Shown here: one piece after another, positions 6,448 through 12,692 of the stretch
Layout of the letters: every line of letters begins with the position of its first letter
Numbering within the stretch: the stretch's first letter is position 1
From: Flavobacteriales bacterium UBA3442
GTDB taxonomy: Bacteria > Bacteroidota > Bacteroidia > Flavobacteriales > Schleiferiaceae
NCBI GenBank assembly: GCA_002378565.1
Contig: DFSH01000001.1
Coordinates: 489-13,180 of the forward strand
Direction: 5' to 3'
Length of the DNA: 12,692 nt
Position numbers and translations under genes: made by a program
Notes under the pieces: generated by a model
Database searches by the model: none
Seen by the model: the letters and a program-made list of their open reading frames with translations, nothing else
Told to the model about the DNA's origin: nothing

Positions 6448-7856
6448 ACCAGACTCAATGGGCGCTTGCCCTGCTGATGGTCTGTTTGATCACCTTTGCG
6501 GTGGTGGTCACAGAGTCCTGGTGGGTGATGGTCATTCCTGCTGTCTTAGCGGCGGTCTATTGGGCCATGGTCTCACTGGAGACTTTACTGCTTTTCACGG
6601 TATCATTGACCCCATTGTCTATCACGTTGAAAAATGTTGGATTCAATGTAGGGTTGAGCTTGCCTGCAGAACTGCTTTTGGCGGGCATCACCTTATTGAT
6701 CCTAGTTAGGTGGCTGCATTCAGGCAGCTTGCCCTGGAAGGCTATTAGGCACCCCATTGGTGTTGTGCTTTTGCTTCAGATTGCATGGATGTTCCTGACG
6801 TCGTTGACTTCTGAGATGCCTTTGGTGTCTTTTAAGGTGTTGATTCGTCACATTTGGTTTGTCATTCCTTTGTACTTCTTCTTGGTGAAGGTTTTTGCCT
6901 CTCATCGCCTTCGACAGGCTTTTTTCCCTTTGTATGCTTACCCATTGGCCCTGGCAGCTATCTACACCTTGGTGGTGCATGCAGGTTATGGCTTCTCTAA
7001 GGAAACCAGCACCTGGGTTTCTTTCCCTTTTTACAAGGAACACACCGTTTATGGCATGGCCTTAGCCTTTGTTTTACCCTATGCAATGATGCAAGCATGG
7101 CAAAAGGTGCCCATGAAGCCCCTGTTGCGTATGCTCGCCATGTCCCTTTTTGCGGTTTTGTTGCTGGCTATTGTCTTGTCCTATACGCGTGCAGCTTGGC
7201 TCAGTGTGCTTGGGGCGGCCGTTTTTGGTTTCATGTTACGCCTAGGCATTCAATGGAAGCAGATGGTTTCGGTGTTGCTTCTCTCTATAGGGATGCTTTG
7301 GTTGACTCAATCAATGTGGATGTCCGTTTTCACAAAAAATGACACGGTGTCCAGTGAGAATTTCACTGAACATGTGCAATCGGTATCTAATATATCAACG
7401 GATGCCTCCAACATGGAACGCATCAATCGATGGCATGCGGCCATCAGCATGTTTCAAGATCGTCCATTGGTGGGTTGGGGCCCAGGAACCTACCAATTCC
7501 AGTACGCGCCATTTCAACACGCAAGTGACCTAACTATCATTAGTACCAATGGGGGTGACATGGGCAATGCACATTCAGAATACATTGGTCCCCTTGCGGA
7601 GCAGGGTTGGCCTGGATTGCTTTTGATTCTAGCCCTTGTATGGACGGTTTTTTCTCAAGGGTCAAAAACCTACCATCAACTAGCAGCAGGCAAGGATAAA
7701 AGGCTATTGATGGTTGCTTTGATGGGGTTGGCCACCTATTTCATCCATGGATTCTTGAATAATTTCTTGGATGTGGATGAGGGAGCCGTGCTGGTTTTTG
7801 GAAGCTGTGCCATGCTGGTTTCGATCAGTCAAACGGCAAAAAAGCTTGCTGAGTAG
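6414..7856 (+). CDS. O-antigen ligase / Wzy-like polymerase family membrane protein
   Basis: A 480-residue protein with about 11-12 hydrophobic helices and one large periplasmic loop (about 305-390), the layout shared by WaaL ligases and Wzy polymerases (Wzy_C family). Diagnostic stretches are LSYTRAAWLS (255-264, with R259), RPLVGWGPGTYQFQY (350-364) and NAHSEYIGPLAEQGWPG (385-401, with H387), which match the conserved Arg and His/Glu elements of the family. It would join lipid-linked glycan units to each other (polymerase) or to an acceptor (ligase); the sequence does not separate these, though adjacency to Wzz favours a polymerase-type role. The GTG start at 6414 keeps the first helix whole; the next in-frame ATG (6477, residue 22) would cut into it. 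The gene overlaps the Wzz gene by 34 bp. Confidence 0.85.
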   Translation: MEGPAIRIRQINQTQWALALLMVCLITFAVVVTESWWVMVIPAVLAAVYWAMVSLETLLLFTVSLTPLSITLKNVGFNVGLSLPAELLLAGITLLILVRWLHSGSLPWKAIRHPIGVVLLLQIAWMFLTSLTSEMPLVSFKVLIRHIWFVIPLYFFLVKVFASHRLRQAFFPLYAYPLALAAIYTLVVHAGYGFSKETSTWVSFPFYKEHTVYGMALAFVLPYAMMQAWQKVPMKPLLRMLAMSLFAVLLLAIVLSYTRAAWLSVLGAAVFGFMLRLGIQWKQMVSVLLLSIGMLWLTQSMWMSVFTKNDTVSSENFTEHVQSVSNISTDASNMERINRWHAAISMFQDRPLVGWGPGTYQFQYAPFQHASDLTIISTNGGDMGNAHSEYIGPLAEQGWPGLLLILALVWTVFSQGSKTYHQLAAGKDKRLLMVALMGLATYFIHGFLNNFLDVDEGAVLVFGSCAMLVSISQTAKKLAE

Positions 7857-7864
7857 GCGTTTCA

Positions 7865-7886
7865 GGCAGTGATGAGCCCTTTTTTT
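7865..7886 (+). terminator. Weak candidate terminator after the polysaccharide operon
   Basis: Nine bases after the ligase/polymerase stop, a short GGC...GCC stem (7865-7867 with 7876-7878) is followed by C and a T7 tract (7880-7886). The stem is only three base pairs, so termination would be inefficient. Read-through into the susC unit is possible. Confidence 0.3.
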
Positions 7887-7891
7887 ACAAG

Positions 7892-7938
7892 CTCTTAAAT
7901 GCCTGAAAAACAGGCATTAGATGCTCATGTTTTAAGAG
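7892..7938 (+). repeat. Nested inverted repeat in the susC leader region
   Basis: A perfect 8-bp hairpin, AATGCCTG (7898-7905) and CAGGCATT (7911-7918) around a five-A loop, is enclosed by a second perfect 8-bp repeat, CTCTTAAA (7892-7899) and TTTAAGAG (7931-7938). There is no T tract after either arm, so it is not a standard intrinsic terminator. It lies 84 bp upstream of the susC ATG and could be an operator, an mRNA leader structure or an mRNA 3'-end stabiliser for the upstream operon. Function is unproven; the repeats themselves are plain in the sequence. Confidence 0.6.
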
Positions 7939-8021
7939 ATCTAGGAAAATTGACATGGAAATACCTGTTTTTACTGGGAAAAAGGATATCTTGCCCCTGT
8001 TTAACTATAACATTAACACAT

Positions 8022-11000
8022 ATGAAACGCAGAGTTCAATACATTACTCTTGCCATGGCGACCGTTTTCTCATTTGGTGCATTTGCACAAAATGGCGGTG
8101 AGACTGGTGAGGTAGAGACCAATAACCTCGGAATCGATAAACTCGAAGAAGTCGTTGTTACAGCCCTCGGCATCTCGCGAGAGAAGAAGACCGTTGGTTA
8201 CGCTGTCCAGGAAGTCGCTGGTGACGAAGTCACACGCGCCAAAGCGGACAATTTTATGGCCAGTCTTTCCGGTAAAATCGCCGGTGTCAATGTCACACAA
8301 TCAGGTACAATGGGCGGGTCCGCCAACGTTGTTATCCGTGGTTATAAGTCATTGACAGGGAACAACCAGGCCCTGTTCGTCGTTGACGGCATTCCAATTT
8401 CAAATCAAATCACAAACACTGGCAATCAAAAGACAGGACGTGGTGGTTACGATTACGGAAATGCTGCGATGGACATTAACCCAGAAGACATTGCTAAAGT
8501 GACGGTACTGAAAGGTGCAGCTGCAACAGCTTTGTATGGTTCACGTGCCTCTAATGGTGTGATTTTGATCACCACCAAGAAAGGTACCAAGCGTGATGGT
8601 CTTGGTGTATCAATCACCTATGGCAGCATGCGCGGATCGATTGATCCTAACACCTATGTTAAGTACCAGAAGGAATTCGGTGCAGGTTACGGTCCTTATT
8701 ATGGTCCTGACACCTTGAACGGTTACTTCACTGATGCTAAGATTGTTGCGTATGACGTTGACGGTGATGGCATTTTAGATCCGACCATTCCAACGACTGA
8801 GGATGCTTCTTTCGGTTTGCGCTTTGATCCAAACTACGATGTTTACACATGGGAGTCTTTGTACCCTGAGTTAGCGACATATGGTCAGGCACAGCCTCAC
8901 GCTGCCCCTGACACTGACGGTTCTGATTTCTTTGAGGAGTCAGTGACAACTAACAAGAGTGTTTCTATTGACGGTGGATCCGACATGGGATCTTTCCGTG
9001 TTGGTATGACACAGTATGATACTAAAGGTATTGCACCTGGTTCAGAAATGCAGCGTAACAACTTCTCCTTCAATGGTTCATTGAATGCTTCAGATAAGTT
9101 GACTGTGACAACCACAGCCAACTTCATCCAGCAGGCTGCTAAAGGACGTAACGGTACAGGCTATGACTCAAAGAATCCTAACCAATCTTTCCGCCAGTGG
9201 TGGAATGTCGGTGTGGACGTTGACAAATTGAAGCAATACTATGAGCAGACTGGCAAGAACATCACCTGGAACCCTTACGGTTACGGCGCTGGTTCATCTT
9301 CTACGAGCCCAATCTACTTTGACAATGCTTACTTCTCAGCTTACGAAAACTACCAGAATGATTCTCGTAATCGTTTGATCGGTAATGTCGCAGCTACCTA
9401 TGAGATCAATGATTGGTTGAGCGTTCTAGCTCGAGCCAGTGTTGACACCTATTCTGAGATGCAAGAAGAGCGCGTTGCTGTTACTTCTGTTGATCTTTCA
9501 CGCTACGGCCGCAAGAATCGCAGTTTCACTGAGAGCAACTTGGACTTGGTACTAACTGCCAACAAGCAGCTCACTGACGACATCAGCTTCAACGGTAACT
9601 TGGGTGCTAACTCTCGTCGCACGTCAGTTGATTACATTTCTGCAGCTACCAATGGTGGCTTGGTTGTACCTGGTGTTTACGCCTTGAGCAACTCAGCAAG
9701 CACACCGGATGCGCCTTATGAATCTGCTTACACTATTGGTGTAGATGGCTTCTTCGCTCGTGCGTCAGTTGGTTACAAGAACTTCTTGTATGTTGATCTA
9801 ACTGGCCGTCAGGACAAATCTTCAACGCTTCCTGCTGCGAACAACACGTATTTCTACCCATCTGCTACGTTAAGCTTGATATTCTCAGAATTGATTGATG
9901 TGGATGCGATCAGCTTTGGTAAGCTTCGCTTCAACACTGCTCAAGTTGGTTCTGATGCTCCTGCACAGGCGTTGTTGAACTCATACAACATGGGCACAGC
10001 ATTTGGTAGTACATCTCTAGCTTCTGCTCCAAGCACAGACAACAATGCAAACTTGCTTCCTGAGGTTACCAATTCAACGGAAGTTGGCGTGGAGATGATG
10101 TTCTTCAACAACCGTGTTGGATTGGATGTGTCTTTATATGACCAGACGTCTTCGAACCAGATCATGCCTACCAAGGTGTCTTCTTCTACAGGTTCCATCT
10201 ACAAGTATGTGAATGCTGGCGTAATCAATAACAAGGGTATTGAATTGAGCCTTTCTGCAACGCCTGTCCGCACCGATGATTTCGAGTGGAACATGAACTT
10301 GAACTGGACCAAGAACACGAACATGGTTGAGTCATTGTATGGTGACCTTGAGTCATTGCAATTGGCTTCTGTTCAGGGTGGCATCACGATTGAGGCTCGC
10401 CCGGGTGAAGCTTACGGTAACATCTACGGTGTAGCCAACGTGTACGATGACGCAGGTCGTCGTGTGGTTTATGACATGCCAGGTTCATACGGTGGCGTTC
10501 GCTACCTACGTGGCGATAAGGATGTCATTGGCAACATCAACCCTGATTGGATGGCTGGCTTGAATAACAGCTTCCGATACAAGAACTTTACTGCTAGTGC
10601 TCTGCTTGACATGCGCATGGGTGGTAACTTCTTCTCACTGGATACATACTACGGCTTCGGAACAGGTATCTATGACATCACTGCGGGCACTAACGATTTG
10701 GGTAACTCCGTTCGTGACTTGGCCGCCGACGGTGGTGGCGTGAAAGTGACAGATGTTGCTTATTGGGACGGTGCAACCGTTGACGCTGATGGCAATCCAT
10801 CTGGCTTCGTTGTAGGTGACTACTACGCTGACATGCACTATTACGGTAATGCATTTGGTTGGGCCAGAGCTGCTAAGGACCTGCACGTTTATGACGCTTC
10901 TTACTTGAAGCTTCGTGAAGTGAGCTTGTCTTACTCTGTGCCTTCTGATATGATCGCTTCCTATGGCATCCAGGGTCTGGATATAGGTTTGTCAGGTCGC

Positions 11001-11138
11001 AATTTGGCTATTCTTTGGAAGAATGCTCCATACACTGACCCAGAAGCGGGTCTGTCTGCGGGTAACATCCAAGGTTACCAGTCAGGTGCGTGGCCGGCAG
11101 TTCGCCAGATAGGTTGGAATGTTAATATTAAATTTTAA
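8022..11138 (+). CDS. SusC/RagA-family TonB-linked outer-membrane transporter
   Basis: A 1038-residue TonB-dependent transporter that, with the downstream SusD-like lipoprotein, imports a substrate across the outer membrane using TonB/ExbBD energy. ATG at 8022 is chosen because it begins a signal peptide (MKRRVQYITLAMATVFSFGAFA, cut before Q23); an in-frame ATG at 7899 only adds 41 unlike residues. After a short linker comes the SusC signature LEEVVVTALGISREKKTVGYAVQEV (41-65), then the plug with SGKIAGV, VIRGY, LFVVDGIP (118-125) and ITKVTVLKGAAATALYGSRASNGVIL-like elements (about 157-182; here starting IAKV), then a barrel ending in an aromatic strand, NVNIKF. Notably the carboxypeptidase-regulatory-like domain that usually sits between signal peptide and TonB-box region is missing. 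Codon use changes near residue 128. Substrate unknown. Confidence 0.96.
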   Translation: MKRRVQYITLAMATVFSFGAFAQNGGETGEVETNNLGIDKLEEVVVTALGISREKKTVGYAVQEVAGDEVTRAKADNFMASLSGKIAGVNVTQSGTMGGSANVVIRGYKSLTGNNQALFVVDGIPISNQITNTGNQKTGRGGYDYGNAAMDINPEDIAKVTVLKGAAATALYGSRASNGVILITTKKGTKRDGLGVSITYGSMRGSIDPNTYVKYQKEFGAGYGPYYGPDTLNGYFTDAKIVAYDVDGDGILDPTIPTTEDASFGLRFDPNYDVYTWESLYPELATYGQAQPHAAPDTDGSDFFEESVTTNKSVSIDGGSDMGSFRVGMTQYDTKGIAPGSEMQRNNFSFNGSLNASDKLTVTTTANFIQQAAKGRNGTGYDSKNPNQSFRQWWNVGVDVDKLKQYYEQTGKNITWNPYGYGAGSSSTSPIYFDNAYFSAYENYQNDSRNRLIGNVAATYEINDWLSVLARASVDTYSEMQEERVAVTSVDLSRYGRKNRSFTESNLDLVLTANKQLTDDISFNGNLGANSRRTSVDYISAATNGGLVVPGVYALSNSASTPDAPYESAYTIGVDGFFARASVGYKNFLYVDLTGRQDKSSTLPAANNTYFYPSATLSLIFSELIDVDAISFGKLRFNTAQVGSDAPAQALLNSYNMGTAFGSTSLASAPSTDNNANLLPEVTNSTEVGVEMMFFNNRVGLDVSLYDQTSSNQIMPTKVSSSTGSIYKYVNAGVINNKGIELSLSATPVRTDDFEWNMNLNWTKNTNMVESLYGDLESLQLASVQGGITIEARPGEAYGNIYGVANVYDDAGRRVVYDMPGSYGGVRYLRGDKDVIGNINPDWMAGLNNSFRYKNFTASALLDMRMGGNFFSLDTYYGFGTGIYDITAGTNDLGNSVRDLAADGGGVKVTDVAYWDGATVDADGNPSGFVVGDYYADMHYYGNAFGWARAAKDLHVYDASYLKLREVSLSYSVPSDMIASYGIQGLDIGLSGRNLAILWKNAPYTDPEAGLSAGNIQGYQSGAWPAVRQIGWNVNIKF

Positions 11139-11150
11139 TCTAAAAGAAAG

Positions 11151-12566
11151 ATGAAAAAAATTCTAATTGCGGCTTCAGCCGCCCTGATGGTCGCCTCTTG
11201 CGGTGATCTAACTAGCCTCAACCAAAACACCAAGGCGCCCGAAACGGTTCCTGCAGGTACGTTGGTTGCCAATGCGACAGTATCCATGATGGATTACTTG
11301 AGCACTGTGAACGTGAACGTAAACAACTTCACCTTGTGGTCTCAGCACTGGACGCAAACGACCTATGTGGACGAGTCTAACTTTGATTACAATAACCGCG
11401 ACGTGAACGGCAACACCTATGACGCTATGTACGCGACGGTATTGCGTGATTTGAGCGATGCTAAAGCAATCATCAATGCTGATGAGCAGCTTGATGCAGC
11501 AACCAAGGCACAGCAACTTGCTGTTATTGATGTCCTTGAGGTGTATGCTTACTCAACGCTTGTTGACGTGTTTGGCGATGTGCCTTACAGTGAGGCAATT
11601 GGTGAGAGCTTGGCTCCAGCGTATGACGGTGCTGCAACTATCTATGGTAACCTAGGCGACCGTTTAGTTACAAGTACTGGCGTATTGATGGCAGGCAGCG
11701 ACAATGGCCTCGGTTCTTATGACCTCCTTTATGGTGGTTCAAGTGCTGGATGGGCAAAGTTTGCTGCTTCCTTGGGTCTGAGGTTATCTATTCGCATGGC
11801 TGATGTCAGTCCAACTACTGCTCAGGCAGGAGCTGAGGCTGCAATCGGTGCGGGTGTTATCACTCTTGCTTCTGAGTCAGCTGCGTTGAACTACACATCA
11901 TCGCCTCCTCACACCAATCCTTACTGGGATGCATTGGTACAGTCTGGTCGTAAAGACTTCATTGCTGCAAACACCATTGCTGATGTGATGAACATGTATG
12001 CTGATCCACGTCGTTCTGCTTACTTTAAGAACCTTTCTAATGATTCTGTCATTGGTGCTCCTTACGGTTTACAGTCGTCTTACAACTTGCACTCTCAACC
12101 TGGCACTGCTTTGGAGAACGCTTCGCGTCCTGCAATGTTTATTGACAATGTAGAGGTTGGATTCTTGCTTGCTGATGCTGCTTCTCGCGGTTGGTCTGTT
12201 GGTGGCTTGACTGCTGCTTCTTTGTACGATGCGGCTGTTGCTGAATCTATTCTTTCTTGGGGTGGAACGGCTACTGATGCTGCGACCTACTTGGCACAGA
12301 CAGGTGTTACTTATGATGCTGCGAATTGGAAAACAATTCTTGGTACACAGAAGTGGCTTGCTATGTACTCACGTGGTAACGAAGCTTGGTCAACGCAGCG
12401 CATGTATGATGCACCTGCAATGAACATTGCTGATGCAGCTCAGCGTGTGACGCCTTTGCGCATGTCTTACGGCATCGACGAGTACTCATTGAATACTAGC
12501 AATGTTGAAGCCGCTCGCGGTGGTAACGATGATGACACCTCTCCCATCTTTTGGGACGTGAACTAA
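11151..12566 (+). CDS. SusD/RagB-family nutrient-binding outer-membrane lipoprotein (SusD-like_2 type)
   Basis: A 471-residue surface lipoprotein that acts as the lid and substrate-capturing partner of the SusC-like barrel. The signal peptide ends in a V-A-S-C lipobox with Cys17. The N-terminal LTSLNQNTKAPETVPAGTL (20-38) and WTQTTYVDESNFDY (67-80) stretches, the VYAYSTLVDVFGDVPYSEA helix (131-149), the PYWDALVQSGRKDF motif (257-270), DPRRSAYF (285-292) and a C-terminal IGTQKWLA-like segment followed by R-G-N-E-A-W are characteristic of the SusD-like_2 branch (PF12771) rather than classical SusD. These come from remembered family patterns, not a search. It starts 12 bp after susC behind an A-rich stretch, so the two are co-transcribed. 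No hydrolase gene follows before the terminator, so the ligand (glycan, peptide or other) is undetermined. Confidence 0.95.
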   Translation: MKKILIAASAALMVASCGDLTSLNQNTKAPETVPAGTLVANATVSMMDYLSTVNVNVNNFTLWSQHWTQTTYVDESNFDYNNRDVNGNTYDAMYATVLRDLSDAKAIINADEQLDAATKAQQLAVIDVLEVYAYSTLVDVFGDVPYSEAIGESLAPAYDGAATIYGNLGDRLVTSTGVLMAGSDNGLGSYDLLYGGSSAGWAKFAASLGLRLSIRMADVSPTTAQAGAEAAIGAGVITLASESAALNYTSSPPHTNPYWDALVQSGRKDFIAANTIADVMNMYADPRRSAYFKNLSNDSVIGAPYGLQSSYNLHSQPGTALENASRPAMFIDNVEVGFLLADAASRGWSVGGLTAASLYDAAVAESILSWGGTATDAATYLAQTGVTYDAANWKTILGTQKWLAMYSRGNEAWSTQRMYDAPAMNIADAAQRVTPLRMSYGIDEYSLNTSNVEAARGGNDDDTSPIFWDVN

Positions 12567-12588
12567 TCATGCTAGTCTATTGACTTTG

Positions 12589-12616
12589 AAGCCGCCCCGA
12601 AAGGGGCGGCTTTTTT
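12589..12616 (+). terminator. Strong intrinsic terminator of the susC-susD unit
   Basis: A GC-rich stem GCCGCCCC (12591-12598) and GGGGCGGC (12603-12610) closes a GAAA tetraloop, extended by two A-T pairs at the base, and is followed by six T residues (12611-12616). It lies 22 bp past the susD stop. The T tract on one side only makes it directional, rightward. Confidence 0.95.
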
Positions 12617-12661
12617 ATTGCTTTAGTTTTTTGTCTTGCTGTTGCCCGCAATAAAACCCGA

Positions 12662-12671
12662 GGGGGGGGGG
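12662..12671 (+). repeat. G10 homopolymer tract near the right edge
   Basis: Ten consecutive G residues in the gene-free stretch 12617-12692. No open reading frame in the window includes it convincingly. Tracts this long are prone to slippage in vivo and to sequencing error, so its exact length should be treated with caution. Confidence 0.9.
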
Positions 12672-12692
12672 TGGCTTATGCCCTTGAAGGTT

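Noticed and set aside
7950..7979. TTGACA-like element upstream of susC as a promoter
   Set aside because: The matching -7/-10 position reads TACTGGGA, a poor fit to TAnnTTTG or TATAAT, so I do not call it; a real susC promoter may still lie in 7900-8021.
7899..8021. In-frame ATG at 7899 extending SusC by 41 residues
   Set aside because: It would bury the signal peptide behind a non-conserved segment and start inside the perfect hairpin; ATG at 8022 directly begins a textbook signal peptide.
1..12692. CRISPR arrays, tRNA/rRNA genes, transposases, integrase or attachment-site repeats
   Set aside because: No evenly spaced direct repeats, cloverleaf-like sequence, transposase motifs or flanking direct repeats were seen while reading both strands by eye.

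Overview
This window looks like a chromosomal segment of a member of the Bacteroidota, most likely a marine-type Flavobacteriales lineage. The grounds are a SusC/SusD outer-membrane import pair, a LysM protein of the Bacteroidota glucosaminidase type, A-rich translation starts without clear Shine-Dalgarno sequences, and candidate promoters resembling the Bacteroidota TTG...TAnnTTTG consensus. The genus cannot be named from sequence alone. No tRNA, rRNA, CRISPR array, insertion sequence or phage gene was seen.

Layout. (1) 1-213 (+) is the 3' end of a LysM cell-wall protein that enters from the left. Its stop codon overlaps the stop of the gene converging on it. (2) 210-3196 (-) is a tight leftward operon: a GT4-type glycosyltransferase, ribonuclease HII (rnhB, joined by an ATGA overlap), and a tryptophan-rich lipoprotein of unknown function. 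(3) 3197-3222 is a 26-bp divergent control region with a promoter-like element facing each way, each ending only a few bases before its start codon. (4) 3223-7856 (+) is a compact surface-polysaccharide operon: Wzx-type flippase, PAPS-dependent sulfotransferase, Wzz-type chain-length regulator, and O-antigen ligase/polymerase. (5) 7857-8021 is an intergenic leader with a T7 tract and a nested inverted repeat. (6) 8022-12566 (+) is a SusC-like TonB-dependent transporter followed 12 bp later by a SusD-like lipoprotein of the SusD-like_2 (PF12771) type. A strong intrinsic terminator closes the unit at 12589-12616. The last 76 bases hold no gene but contain a G10 run.

How the parts work together. 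The glycosyltransferase would help build a lipid-linked sugar repeat, and the flippase would move it to the periplasm. The Wzy/WaaL-family protein would polymerise or ligate it, with Wzz setting chain length. The sulfotransferase suggests that the product, or a related glycoconjugate, is sulfated. Initiating transferase, nucleotide-sugar synthesis, outer-membrane export and tyrosine-kinase genes are absent here, so the pathway must be completed elsewhere. The SusC/SusD pair is a separate transcription unit for TonB-driven uptake. No glycoside hydrolase, sulfatase, peptidase or regulator accompanies it, so its substrate cannot be inferred.

Most of the window is recognisable biology. The less ordinary points are the sulfotransferase inside the Wzx/Wzz/Wzy operon, a SusC that lacks the usual N-terminal carboxypeptidase-regulatory-like domain, a codon-usage break inside susC, mutually exclusive hairpins upstream of susC, the divergent near-leaderless promoters, and the unidentified Trp-rich lipoprotein. 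I did not find a clearly new multi-gene system.
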